Source: an uncultured Saprospiraceae bacterium
GTDB taxonomy: Bacteria > Bacteroidota > Bacteroidia > Chitinophagales > Saprospiraceae
Assembly (NCBI GenBank): GCA_947311105.1
Contig: CAMZKG010000113.1
Coordinates: forward strand, 1 to 43,575
Reading direction: 5' to 3'
DNA length: 43,575 nucleotides
A program made the position numbers and the translations under genes. Numbering within the stretch: the first letter of the stretch is position 1; the number at the start of each line of letters is the position of its first letter. Of this stretch, positions 7,934 to 16,650 are shown piece by piece. Below the pieces are notes generated by a model, which saw nothing but the letters and a program-made list of their open reading frames with translations, had not been told where the DNA came from and did no database searches.

Positions 7934-9952
7934 TCAACTATCCGTCCGCTTTCCTAAAACCCTAATAATCAAGTACATAGCCCCAAATCCACCCAAAAAC
8001 AAAACACCAGAAACCAAAGCGCCACCACCCAGATAAGCCGCTAAAGTACACGAGATTAAACTAATGCCACCGACCGTTAAAGCATAAGGCATTTGTGTTC
8101 GAACATGGTCGATGTGATTGCACTTTGTCGCTAAAGAACTCAATATCGTCGTGTCAGAAATCGGCGAGCAGTGATCCCCAACAACCGAAGCCGCCAACAC
8201 CGTAGCCACGACATTAAACAAAATCTCTAAACTGACATCTTCGGGCAATCCCGCTGAATGACTGACCGCCCACGTCGTCGGTATCGCTATCGGATAGAGA
8301 ATCGCCATGGTGCTCCAAGATGAACCTGTCGAAAAGGAGATGACTGCCGCTAAAACAAAAATAATCGCTGGCACCATGTACGGCGATATGCTTCCACGCA
8401 TCATTTCTGTTAAAAAATCGGCGGTGTGTAATTCTTTGGTCGTCATCGCCAAAGCCCATGCCAATGTCAAAATCACTAAAGCAGGCATGATCGCCTTAAA
8501 ACCGGTGAGCATCGTGTCCATGGTTCGTTTGATGCCCATGATGCGTCCGCCTACAGACAGTGCAGCGGCTACAAAGATACCACTTGCGGAAGCCCATAAC
8601 AAAGCAACATAAGAATCCGCACTACCAATTATTTTTCCAATTTTCATCACTGTGCCGGCGTTGGGCTCGACACTCAATAAACCTAATTTGCCCCATATCT
8701 CGCTCCAACTCCCCGTCGGAAGCTGGACGCCTTTTGCCGCAAGGTCACTCGCCGCTGACTCCATGCCCGTGTGTATTAGACCAAATAAAGTAACCACCAC
8801 AACCGTAAGGACGGGTAATGCTGCATTATACCATTTTAGGGGAGCGCCTTCGATAGGGTTTAAGTCTTCCATGTCTTCCGTATTGACATTGACATCGCTA
8901 ACGGCAGAGACTGCGCCCGTCGTGCGTGCACGCTTTTCTGCATGATACATCGAACCAAAATCCCGCTTGCTCCTAATCAACATCAACATGAAAGCCAAAG
9001 TAAAAATAGGATAAAAAGAATATTTGAGCGAAGCTAAGAATACAGCATAAGGAGTCAAATCCGCATAAAAATGCTCTAAATTACTCAAACCAGAATCAAT
9101 ATAGCCCAATTCGGCACCAATCCAAGTCGTCACAAAGGCAATGGCGGAGACAGGGGCAGCCGTCGCATCCACAATATAGGATAATTTTTCGCGAGAGATT
9201 TTGAAGCGGTCGGTTACCGGACGCATCGTATTGCCCACAATCAAAGTGTTGGCATAGTCATCAAAGAAAATTGCCACGCCCAAAAGCCAGGTGATAAACT
9301 GCGCAGACCTTGGTGTACGAGCGTATCGTGTAAGGGCGTTGACCACTCCGGCCATCCCACCATTTCTGGAAATAATCGCCACCATTCCGCCAATCATCAC
9401 CGAAAAAACCAGCACCGATATATGCCCCGTGTCTGCGAGTCCATGGACGATATATTTCGTAAGTACCTGCCAAAAACTCTGGATAAAATAAGAGATCGAA
9501 TCCATCCGTAAGCCCCCAGTGATAAAGGCGCCTGCCCATATACCCGAAAACAAACTTATGGTCACTTCCTTAAAGCCCAATGCCAATATAATGGCTATCA
9601 GTGGCGGGATAATCGAATACCACAACGGAATGTGGACACTTCGTATCGTGCCGTTGCTCCTTTGGGAGAAGTGATATATTTTGATATTTTTGTTTTGCTT
9701 GAAAACATAAAGTTTCCCTTCTTTCGTTGGTTTTATGGGGATTTGGGCGATGCCTTGATCAAAATTCAGGCTTTGGGTCTCGCCATTTATCCAAAAATCA
9801 TGCTTTCCCGTGGCACTAGGGGCTTTTATTCGAATGTAATATTCCTTTCCTTGCGGAAGAATAGAAACACTAAAATTTGATAGGTCAGCTTGCGCAAAAA
9901 GCCCTGTAATGCTTAGAAAAAAAGCAAAAAAGAAAGTCAATATTGGCTTCAT
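7934..9952 (-). CDS. nhaC: NhaC-family Na+/H+ antiporter with N-terminal exported domain
   Basis: The C-terminal about 560 residues form a polytopic NhaC-type antiporter. Conserved stretches include FFDDYANTLIVGNTMRPVTD, DATAAPVSAIAFVTTWIG and FSTGSSWSTMAILYPIAIP. It is expected to exchange Na+ for H+ across the inner membrane. Before the first membrane helix there is a signal peptide (MKPILTFFFAFFLSITGLFAQ) and a beta-rich domain of about 90 residues (ADLSNFSVSILPQGKEYYIRI...), an addition absent from classical NhaC. The ORF track begins 60 nt upstream, but the signal peptide begins at the ATG at 9952. The gene is divergent from the FG-GAP protein gene. The stop codon abuts a dispersed repeat. 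Confidence 0.88.
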   Translation of the reverse strand: MKPILTFFFAFFLSITGLFAQADLSNFSVSILPQGKEYYIRIKAPSATGKHDFWINGETQSLNFDQGIAQIPIKPTKEGKLYVFKQNKNIKIYHFSQRSNGTIRSVHIPLWYSIIPPLIAIILALGFKEVTISLFSGIWAGAFITGGLRMDSISYFIQSFWQVLTKYIVHGLADTGHISVLVFSVMIGGMVAIISRNGGMAGVVNALTRYARTPRSAQFITWLLGVAIFFDDYANTLIVGNTMRPVTDRFKISREKLSYIVDATAAPVSAIAFVTTWIGAELGYIDSGLSNLEHFYADLTPYAVFLASLKYSFYPIFTLAFMLMLIRSKRDFGSMYHAEKRARTTGAVSAVSDVNVNTEDMEDLNPIEGAPLKWYNAALPVLTVVVVTLFGLIHTGMESAASDLAAKGVQLPTGSWSEIWGKLGLLSVEPNAGTVMKIGKIIGSADSYVALLWASASGIFVAAALSVGGRIMGIKRTMDTMLTGFKAIMPALVILTLAWALAMTTKELHTADFLTEMMRGSISPYMVPAIIFVLAAVISFSTGSSWSTMAILYPIAIPTTWAVSHSAGLPEDVSLEILFNVVATVLAASVVGDHCSPISDTTILSSLATKCNHIDHVRTQMPYALTVGGISLISCTLAAYLGGGALVSGVLFLGGFGAMYLIIRVLGKRTDS

Positions 9953-10061
9953 ATCCGTAAAATAGTTATGTTTGTGATGTTCGATAAGATTCAATGGGCT
10001 GCATCTTACCATGCTCTAAGGTGTTTTCAATAGGAAATGATTATTCCCCAAAACCAAAATA

Positions 10062-12296
10062 ATGCGTAAGGATACGATTTTTATAACGATTTTTTGTATT
10101 TTTTCTGTGATTTTGTATAGTCAGAGCCTAGAAAGGTATGATTTTGATATCATGAAAGATGGTCAAAAATTACCCTTAGCGCTCGCAGGTGGGATGAATT
10201 TGCCCCAATTCTCCGAAGTAGATTTGGATCATGACGGCATCAAAGATTTGTTTGTTTTTGATAAGGAAGGCAATGCTATTTCTGCCTTCAAAAATACGGG
10301 AAATGTAGGCACTGTTCAGTACGAATATGCCCCAGAGTTATTAGAGCATTTCCCAAAACTAATTAAATGGAGCTTGATGTTGGACTATAATCAAGACGGA
10401 GCACCAGATATTTTTGCCTATCCAAGTCAGTTAGGCGTAGCAGGTATAGAAGTACACAAAGGGCATTGGGAAGGCAATCGGTTGGCTTTTGAAAAGTTAA
10501 GTTTTGGACAACCGTATGACGTGTTGTATTATCCTTCTTCTACGGGTTCAATGGTCAATTTATACGTGAGTAGTATTGATATTCCAGCCATTGTTGACGT
10601 GGATAATGATGGAGATACGGATATTTTGACCTTTGCATCCAATGGCGGCTATGTCTTATATTTTCGCAATTTCTCGCAAGAGCAAGGATACGGGGCGGAT
10701 ACGTTGATCTTTCAAAAGGTAGATCAATGTTGGGGCAAATTTTACGAAAGTGGACTCTCCACAGCGATTACTTTGAGTGATAACCCCAATACTTGCGCAG
10801 AAAATTTTCATGGGGGGACGGGCGGAGTCGGCAATCGTCATGCGGGCTCGACACTGCTAGCTTTAGACCTTGATGACGATGGCGACAAAGAGTTGTTTTT
10901 AGGGGATGTTTCTTTTAATAATGTAGTTTTGTTGATTAATTCAGGGACGCCCCAAAATGCATACATGACTGACCAAGACACTTTATTTCCTAGTAATCAT
11001 CCCATAGACATCCCGCTATATCCAGGTATTTTTGCCGCTGATATTGACAATGACGGGGATAAAGATATTTTGAGTGCGCCCAACGACGAGAGTTTTTCCA
11101 TTACCAAAGAAAACGCTTGGCTGTATGAAAATAAAGGAGCAACCACTCCGCAATTTGATTTTGTACAATCAGATTTTTTGGTCGGTGATATGTTAGATTT
11201 GGGCAAGGGCGCTTTACCTGCTGTGGCGGATGTGGATGGCGATGGTTTGTTGGACTTGGTCATCGGAAACGAAACCTTTTATCATGAAGATGCCTCCTTA
11301 GAGAGCCATTTGTTTTTATTCAAAAATACGGGTAATGCCTGGCAGCCAAAATTTGAACTCGTCGATGATGACTATCTGGGTTTGGCGGCTTTATCTTCAC
11401 AACATTGGAATTTGGCGCCAACTTTTGGGGATTTAGATGGTGATGGAGATTTGGACTTGTTGGTGGGCGATTTCTTGGGGCAAATGTATTATTTTGAGAA
11501 TGTAGCCGGGGGCGGACAGCCGATGAACTTTGCCGCACCCATTTTTCCTTTTATGGATATTGATGTTGGGCTTGCGGCGGCGCCTGCGATGGTAGATGTG
11601 GATGAAGACGGATTGACGGATATACTGGTAGGTGAGCGAAATGGGAATCTCAATTTTATCAAAAATATCGGTTCTGTCGGCAATCCCAACTTTAACTCCA
11701 ACCACGAAGCAAGCCCCAATAATCCGTTTTTTGGTGGTGTTGATACCCGTATTTTGGGGGGAACAGCAGGCTATAGCGTACCCAGGATATGGAAAGAAAA
11801 TGGCACTTTTAGACTTTTTTGCGGAAGCCAAAGTGGGCAAATATTTGAATATTCAGATATTGAAGCCAATTTGAATGGCAATTTTACGAAAGTAACCGAA
11901 AATTACGGGAATATATCCGTCGGTGCACGTGCTTATCCAATTTTTTGGGACTTAAATCATGACGGATTTCGTGAATTACTCGTCGGCAATCTACGGGGTG
12001 GGCTCAATGCTTTTCGTACGGATTTACCCCAACCAGTCGCCTTAAAATCGCCCCATAAAAGCCCCAAAAAGCTGGCGATACACCCCAATCCATCCGCTGG
12101 GCAATTTACCTTGAGTTTTGGCAATCAGAGAAAAGGTCTCCTGTTTTTATTTGACATTACAGGTCGGATAGTCTTGCGACAAAATGTAAGTAGTGGTGTT
12201 CCCTTGCGGGCAAATGGCTTATCATCAGGGATTTATTTAGCAAAGGTCGTATTGGATGACCAAGTTTTTGTGGGACGGTTGTTATTGGGCATCTAG
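10062..12296 (+). CDS. FG-GAP/VCBS repeat protein with T9SS sorting domain
   Basis: A signal peptide (about 1-21) precedes at least nine calcium-binding-like D-x-D-x-D-G repeats, for example DLDHDGIKDLFVFD, DVDNDGDTDILTF, DLDGDGDLDLLVGD and DLNHDGFRELLVGN. These predict a beta-propeller built from FG-GAP/VCBS units. The C-terminus (IHPNPSAGQFTLSF to LSSGIYLAKVVLDDQVFVGRLLLG) is a type A T9SS sorting domain. Proteins of this type are surface or secreted; ligand binding or adhesion is inferred, and no enzyme domain is present. The TAG stop lies within a CTAG-rich repeat region. Confidence 0.88.
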   Translation: MRKDTIFITIFCIFSVILYSQSLERYDFDIMKDGQKLPLALAGGMNLPQFSEVDLDHDGIKDLFVFDKEGNAISAFKNTGNVGTVQYEYAPELLEHFPKLIKWSLMLDYNQDGAPDIFAYPSQLGVAGIEVHKGHWEGNRLAFEKLSFGQPYDVLYYPSSTGSMVNLYVSSIDIPAIVDVDNDGDTDILTFASNGGYVLYFRNFSQEQGYGADTLIFQKVDQCWGKFYESGLSTAITLSDNPNTCAENFHGGTGGVGNRHAGSTLLALDLDDDGDKELFLGDVSFNNVVLLINSGTPQNAYMTDQDTLFPSNHPIDIPLYPGIFAADIDNDGDKDILSAPNDESFSITKENAWLYENKGATTPQFDFVQSDFLVGDMLDLGKGALPAVADVDGDGLLDLVIGNETFYHEDASLESHLFLFKNTGNAWQPKFELVDDDYLGLAALSSQHWNLAPTFGDLDGDGDLDLLVGDFLGQMYYFENVAGGGQPMNFAAPIFPFMDIDVGLAAAPAMVDVDEDGLTDILVGERNGNLNFIKNIGSVGNPNFNSNHEASPNNPFFGGVDTRILGGTAGYSVPRIWKENGTFRLFCGSQSGQIFEYSDIEANLNGNFTKVTENYGNISVGARAYPIFWDLNHDGFRELLVGNLRGGLNAFRTDLPQPVALKSPHKSPKKLAIHPNPSAGQFTLSFGNQRKGLLFLFDITGRIVLRQNVSSGVPLRANGLSSGIYLAKVVLDDQVFVGRLLLGI

Positions 12297-12420
12297 CAAC
12301 CTGCAACTAGATACCCGAACGGTCAGCATCAAAAACCCGATTGCTAGATACCCGAACGGCCGTTCGGCTCAACATCCCGCGCTCTAGAAACTAGCAACTA
12401 GCATCTAGCGTCTCAGAAAG
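12297..12420. repeat. CTAG-rich intergenic repeats
   Basis: CTAGATACCCGAACGG occurs at 12307-12322 and 12344-12359. The second copy runs into the perfect palindrome CCGAACGGCCGTTCGG (12352-12367). CTAGCAACTAGC-like units follow. The repeat begins at the stop codon of the FG-GAP gene. Confidence 0.6.
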
Positions 12421-12476
12421 CGAAAAAACTGTAACTTTACCACCGTCCCGCCGTCCTACAAGAAAAATACGACGAA

Positions 12477-12962
12477 TTGACCACAAAACAATACAACGAA
12501 GCAGTTGAAATCTTAGCAGATGGCCTGTACCGATTTGCGGCTAAGAAATGCAATGATCGCAATTTGGCGAAAGACATTGTACAAGATGCTTTCGCAAAAT
12601 TGTGGGTTACCAAGGACAATGTGGACAATCAAAAAGTAAAATCCTACCTTTTTACTTCCGTAAATCGCTTAGTGATAGACTATTGGCGAAAGTCAAGGCG
12701 TTTAACAGACATGGAGTCCATCAACCACAATCCTACAGCAACCAATCAAGAATACTCAAATTTAAACGAAATACTCCATAAAGAACTAAAAAAACTACCC
12801 GAAATGCAACGGACTGTACTTTTGCTCCGAGACTATGAGTCATTCTCTTATGCCGAGATAGGCTTGATTACCGACTTGAGTGAAGCGCAGGTAAAAGTAT
12901 ATATTTATCGGGGCAGAAAAGCATTAAAAACACGTTTAGAAAAATTGAATATAGTCGCATGA
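12477..12962 (+). CDS. ECF-family RNA polymerase sigma factor
   Basis: This 161-residue protein has a sigma-70 region 2 (DGLYRFAAKKCNDRNLAKDIVQDAFAKLW, about 16-45) and region 4 (LPEMQRTVLLLRDYESFSYAEIGLITDLSEAQVKVYIYRGRKALK, about 103-150). Regions 1 and 3 are absent, as in ECF sigma factors. It redirects RNA polymerase to a dedicated promoter set. The start is a TTG at 12477, since no ATG lies upstream in frame. A weak -7 element TAACTTTA is at 12432-12439. Its stop overlaps the next gene by ATGA, and that gene looks like its membrane anti-sigma factor. The regulon is unknown. Confidence 0.85.
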   Translation: MTTKQYNEAVEILADGLYRFAAKKCNDRNLAKDIVQDAFAKLWVTKDNVDNQKVKSYLFTSVNRLVIDYWRKSRRLTDMESINHNPTATNQEYSNLNEILHKELKKLPEMQRTVLLLRDYESFSYAEIGLITDLSEAQVKVYIYRGRKALKTRLEKLNIVA

Positions 12963-14107
12963 TCAATCGCAAAAATTATGAAATATGGTTTTTAGACTTT
13001 GCGGAAGGCAATCTTTCCGAAAGGCAAATTGCCCTTTTGATGGAGTTTCTAGCGAAAAATGATGACCTAAAGGCCGAATTTGACGCAATGGAAATGATAA
13101 AATTACCAGCTGATGACACCCTTGTTTTTGAAAATAAAGAAAAATTAAAACGCCCGTTGACGGCGGAGTTTAGCTTGACCAATGACGATAAACTGTTAAT
13201 CGCTCAGCTAGAAGGCGACTTAAATGCTCCTGACAACCAACTCCTAAAACAACGTCTAAGTCAACATCCTTCCTTGATAAAAGCCCAAAAAATCTATCAA
13301 AAGAGTCAATTATCCCCAGACCTTTCGGTCAAATACCCCAACAAAGACGAGTTGAAACGCAAAAATAGAAAAATCAGCCCATGGCGTTTGTTGATGCCCA
13401 TTGCTGCTGCTATTTTATTACTGATTGTGATTGTTTTTGCCTTGCGGAAAGGGGGAGTCGTAGAATCGGTTGAGATGCCTATTGTCGAAACGACAAAACA
13501 TCAGATGCCTGCACCAATTTCTAAAGAACCAAGCCAAGAACCTATCATGTCAGACGAAGTGGTAGGAGTCCCAAAAACCATCATCGAGCAGGCAATTGTA
13601 CAAACTCCAAAGGATCAAAGCTCAAAACCTAAAAAAAACATCGTTCAGAAGAAAAAAATAACCCCAGATTACAAACCCACAGAAGTCATTGTAAATGAAG
13701 AACCAAAGTCTCCAAAGCTGCAATCGCCAACTATGCAATCGCCACCCAAACCCCAATTGGAGCCCGAATTGCCAGAGTCAAAACCTGTCATCGTTCTTAA
13801 AGAATCATCTAATCAGACGCCAAAACCAACTTTTGTCCATCAAGAAAATCAACCCACAAAGCGAATGATCGCCATGAATAAGCCCAAAGAATTTTTATTG
13901 AATTCTGTAGATAAGACCATCAAAAAAATTGCGAAGAAAGAAGATATTAAAGAGCGGTTAAGTGTCCCCGAAGCCATTGTTTCGACGGTAGGAGCCATCA
14001 CCAAAACTACGACTTCTTACGAAAATCGTACAACAAAAAAGTCTAAAAAAATCTCCGTCTCTTTTGGGAAGTTTAAATTTTCTCGCGTAAAGCATCGCAG
14101 TCGTTGA
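12959..14107 (+). CDS. Probable membrane anti-sigma factor, Pro/Lys-rich outer region
   Basis: The N-terminal about 45 residues (NYEIWFLDFAEGNLSERQIALLMEFLAKNDDLKAEF) resemble the cytoplasmic end of many Bacteroidota proteins encoded after ECF sigma factors. One membrane helix (LLMPIAAAILLLIVIVFAL, about 144-162) separates this from a long periplasmic region. That region is rich in Pro, Lys and Gln, of low complexity and without a recognised fold, and it ends basic. The ATGA overlap with the sigma gene indicates coupled translation and supports an anti-sigma role: hold the sigma factor and release it on an envelope signal. The anti-sigma assignment rests on context and N-terminal similarity only. 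Confidence 0.65.
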   Translation: MINRKNYEIWFLDFAEGNLSERQIALLMEFLAKNDDLKAEFDAMEMIKLPADDTLVFENKEKLKRPLTAEFSLTNDDKLLIAQLEGDLNAPDNQLLKQRLSQHPSLIKAQKIYQKSQLSPDLSVKYPNKDELKRKNRKISPWRLLMPIAAAILLLIVIVFALRKGGVVESVEMPIVETTKHQMPAPISKEPSQEPIMSDEVVGVPKTIIEQAIVQTPKDQSSKPKKNIVQKKKITPDYKPTEVIVNEEPKSPKLQSPTMQSPPKPQLEPELPESKPVIVLKESSNQTPKPTFVHQENQPTKRMIAMNKPKEFLLNSVDKTIKKIAKKEDIKERLSVPEAIVSTVGAITKTTTSYENRTTKKSKKISVSFGKFKFSRVKHRSR

Positions 14108-14192
14108 GCCTAAAACTATGGGGTTTTCCACTCCGTAAAGGTTTAGCTGCGTTGCACGATTCATTATATTGTGCTTTTGAAGTTCAACCAGA

Positions 14193-14351
14193 ATGAACGA
14201 CCATGAAAGAGTTATTGAAAAATCAAAAAGTTGCATTAGTGACTTGAATGCCGCGGATAAAAAAGAAGTGCCAGAATGGTATGAAGAAGAGTTCAAAAAT
14301 AGATTTAGCGGTGTAAAATCCATAATTGTTGTTGATATGAGAGAAGAGTAA
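14193..14351 (+). CDS. Hypothetical 52-residue protein
   Basis: A short ORF missing from the track reads MNDHERVIEKSKSCISDLN... to the end IIVVDMREE. It is charged, has no membrane segment and looks protein-like rather than random. An in-frame TGA lies five codons upstream of the ATG, so the ORF cannot extend further. It occupies the 14108-14449 gap, where nothing else is visible. It could equally be the remnant of a longer gene. Confidence 0.3.
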   Translation: MNDHERVIEKSKSCISDLNAADKKEVPEWYEEEFKNRFSGVKSIIVVDMREE

Positions 14352-14449
14352 CAACCGACAACAAATAGGACAAAAAACCATCAACAAGACCTACCGATAA
14401 ATCCAATGTGGAACAACATCCGCCAAATGGAGTTAGGTTATTAGTAAAG

Positions 14450-15400
14450 TTATCCAAAGAAATCCCAAATATTTTTGGCAGTGGCTTCCAATAAGGTTGT
14501 TCGGGCTTCTGTAGAAGTCCAAGCGATATGCGGGGTAATCAAGCAATTTTTCAAGCCAAATAAAGGATTATTTTTATTGGGTGGTTCGCCAGTTAAGACA
14601 TCCAGGCCCGCGCCTTTAATTACTTGATTATCAAGGGCTTGCGCCAAATCAGCTTCCTGAATAAGCGGCCCCCTAGCTGTGTTGATCAAAATCGCCGTGG
14701 GCTTCATGGCAGATAAAGAAGTGGCATTGATAAAGTGTTTGGTCATTTCGGTAAGTGGGGCATGAAGCGATAAAATATCACTTTGTAGGAGTAATTTTTC
14801 GGAAGAAACCATTTGAATATTTTTACCACGATTATCAGCGGAACGATTGTAGGCAATAATTTTCATCCCGAAAGCATGTCCGATACGTGCGACTTGATGA
14901 CCGATATTTCCAAGACCATAAATGCCTAGTGTCTTGCCGTTGAGTTCATTCCAAGGGGATAAAAAATAACTAAAATCCGGGTTATTAGACCAGCTCAATT
15001 GATGGACAGTTTGACTATGTTCGCAGACTTTATTGATTAGAGCAAGGATGAGCGCAAATACATGTTGAGCTACGGCATTGGAGCTATAACCGACTACATT
15101 TTTTACGGCAATTCCCTTTTTTGTAGCTTCCGCAATATCGACATTATTGGTGCCAGTAGCGGTGATAGCGATAAGTTTAAGGCGGGGTAATTGCTGGATA
15201 ATTTCTTTTGTGACATTAATTTTGTTGATGACGATAACGGAAGCATCTTGGGCGCGATGGACGACCAAATTGGCAGGAGTCCGCTCAAAAATCTCTAAAT
15301 CAGCAAGGCGCACGCCATCTTTTTCCGCAAGGATATTCCAGTCCAAATCACCAGGGTTGAGAGCGTGTCCATCTAAAATAACTATTTTCTCCATCTCCAT
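14450..15400 (-). CDS. D-2-hydroxyacid dehydrogenase (glycerate/hydroxypyruvate type)
   Basis: This 316-residue protein shows the NAD-binding motif GLGNIGHQVARIGHAFG and the three catalytic positions of the family: Arg in INTARGPLI, Glu in GLDVLTGEPP and His in ITPHIAW. The enzyme reduces a 2-keto acid, such as hydroxypyruvate or glyoxylate, to the D-2-hydroxy acid with NAD(P)H in the cytoplasm. Closest overall pattern is glycerate dehydrogenase, but exact substrate cannot be read from motifs. The ATG at 15394 is an alternative start. The gene is divergent from ung with about 70 nt between them. Confidence 0.85.
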   Translation of the reverse strand: MEMEKIVILDGHALNPGDLDWNILAEKDGVRLADLEIFERTPANLVVHRAQDASVIVINKINVTKEIIQQLPRLKLIAITATGTNNVDIAEATKKGIAVKNVVGYSSNAVAQHVFALILALINKVCEHSQTVHQLSWSNNPDFSYFLSPWNELNGKTLGIYGLGNIGHQVARIGHAFGMKIIAYNRSADNRGKNIQMVSSEKLLLQSDILSLHAPLTEMTKHFINATSLSAMKPTAILINTARGPLIQEADLAQALDNQVIKGAGLDVLTGEPPNKNNPLFGLKNCLITPHIAWTSTEARTTLLEATAKNIWDFFG

Positions 15401-15470
15401 TTTTTTTGCTGCAAGTTAGGCAAAAGTTAAGAAATAACTCCTATCTTGACGCACTATCAAAAATTAGAAA

Positions 15471-16157
15471 ATGAAAGCCCACATAGAAAAATCTTGGCGG
15501 GAAGCCTTGAAGGAAGAATTTGACAAGCCCTATTTTGAAGAAGTAGTCAGATACCTAAAAAAGGAGAAAGCTTCGGGAAAAGTCATTTTTCCGCCAGGGT
15601 CATTAATTTTCAATGCTTTCAAGAGAACGCCATTTAAAGACGTAAAAGTAGTGATTTTGGGGCAAGATCCCTATCATCGGGTCGGACAAGCGATGGGTTT
15701 ATCTTTTTCTGTGCCAGTCGGCGTACGCGTGCCGCCGTCTTTAAAAAACATATACAAAGAGTTACAACGCGATGTAGATTTTGAAATTCCGAATCACGGG
15801 GATTTGACAAGTTGGGCCGATCAAGGTGTCTTTTTATTGAATGCATTTTTGACGGTAGAGCAGGGGAGAGCTGCATCGCACCAGAAGATTGGTTGGGCTA
15901 AATTTACGGATGCCGTAATAAAAAAGCTATCAGACGACCGTGAAGGCATCGTCTTTTTGTTGTGGGGGCGTTTTGCGCAAGCCAAGGCGGAGTTGATAGA
16001 CGAGAAGAAGCACTATGTGTTAACGGCCTTTCATCCTTCGCCCCTTGCGGGAAATCGCTTTCAGGGCTGTGGACATTTCTCAAAGACCAATGAGCTATTA
16101 AGCAAACAAGGTAGAAAGCCCATCAATTGGAACCTAACGGAGCAAAGCAACAATTAA
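15471..16157 (+). CDS. ung: Uracil-DNA glycosylase, family 1
   Basis: The protein (228 residues) has the water-activating motif GQDPYH, the uracil-pocket region GLSFSVP, LLNAFLTVEQGRAASH and the DNA-intercalation motif HPSPLAG. These define family 1 UNG, which removes uracil from DNA and starts base excision repair. Length is typical. The stop codon TAA directly abuts the first unit of a hairpin repeat array that fills the gap to the rhodanese gene. Confidence 0.95.
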   Translation: MKAHIEKSWREALKEEFDKPYFEEVVRYLKKEKASGKVIFPPGSLIFNAFKRTPFKDVKVVILGQDPYHRVGQAMGLSFSVPVGVRVPPSLKNIYKELQRDVDFEIPNHGDLTSWADQGVFLLNAFLTVEQGRAASHQKIGWAKFTDAVIKKLSDDREGIVFLLWGRFAQAKAELIDEKKHYVLTAFHPSPLAGNRFQGCGHFSKTNELLSKQGRKPINWNLTEQSNN

Positions 16158-16238
16158 ACGTCCGAAGGACAAATTTGAACGCCCAAAGGGCAAATTGAAC
16201 GTCCGCAGGACAAATGAATGTCCAAAGGACAAGCTGAA
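16155..16238. repeat. Tandem mini-hairpin array, four units
   Basis: Four units of about 20 nt of the form GAACGTCCGAAGGACAAATT. Palindromic cores are GTCC-GAA-GGAC, GCCC-AAA-GGGC, GTCC-GCA-GGAC and GTCC-AAA-GGAC; the stem change T-A to C-G is compensatory. The array lies between the convergent ends of ung and the rhodanese gene. The same family is at 19771-19927 in opposite orientation, with one core at 21669-21679. Confidence 0.75.
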
Positions 16239-16242
16239 CAAC

Positions 16243-16521
16243 TCAAAACTTCATATTCCGCAAATCCCGCCAGCCGCCCCCATCATAAACCCCTTCAAGC
16301 CCCTTGGCCATCAATAAGTTATGTATTTGGGCGCTACGATTACCAGACTCACAAGTCAGCAAGATCGGTTTAGTAAAATCCTTGACAAGAAGGAGATTGT
16401 TTTTCAAAGTGGCAAGTGGGATATTCACGGCATTTTCCGCATGTCCAGCCGCAAACTCCCAAGGCTCTCTAACGTCAATGATGGTCACAGTCGGATGATT
16501 AACAAGGTCTCTAAGTGTCAT
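16243..16521 (-). CDS. Single-domain rhodanese-like sulfurtransferase
   Basis: This 92-residue protein is one rhodanese domain: IIDVREPWEFAAGHAENAVNIPL at the front and the active loop CESGNR with a catalytic Cys. It should carry a persulfide on Cys and transfer sulfane sulfur in the cytoplasm; there is no signal peptide. It lies just downstream of the persulfide dioxygenase gene, separated by a terminator and with its own -7 element, so it is transcribed separately while sharing the sulfur theme. Confidence 0.85.
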   Translation of the reverse strand: MTLRDLVNHPTVTIIDVREPWEFAAGHAENAVNIPLATLKNNLLLVKDFTKPILLTCESGNRSAQIHNLLMAKGLEGVYDGGGWRDLRNMKF

Positions 16522-16538
16522 AGATATTGTGTTTTGCG

Positions 16539-16546
16539 CAAAGATA
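16539..16546 (-). promoter_or_regulatory. TAnnTTTG -7 element for the rhodanese gene
   Basis: On the minus strand this reads TATCTTTG, 18 nt before the ATG. A weak TTG lies upstream in the -33 region. Confidence 0.5.
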
Positions 16547-16589
16547 GATGATGCGTATTAAAGTTCAAGTGATAAACGTTACAAACAAC

Positions 16590-16617
16590 AAAAGGTGACC
16601 AAAAATGGTCACCTTTT
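16590..16617 (-). terminator. Intrinsic terminator of the persulfide dioxygenase gene
   Basis: AAAAGGTGACC and GGTCACCTTTT form a perfect 11-bp stem around a 6-nt loop. It lies about 34 nt past the stop codon at 16651 on the minus strand. Confidence 0.85.
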
Positions 16618-16650
16618 GAGATTTGGCTGTGAAGCCTAAAAGTATTAAGC

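Noticed and set aside
7620-7937. Minus-strand ORFs with FGLWSLVLPQRL repeats
   Set aside because: They are translations of the ACCAAAG dispersed repeat and overlap the end of a well-supported gene.
16155-16238. CRISPR-like array or integron attC sites
   Set aside because: Units of about 20 nt are contiguous with no unique spacers, and no integrase is present; small covarying hairpins fit better.
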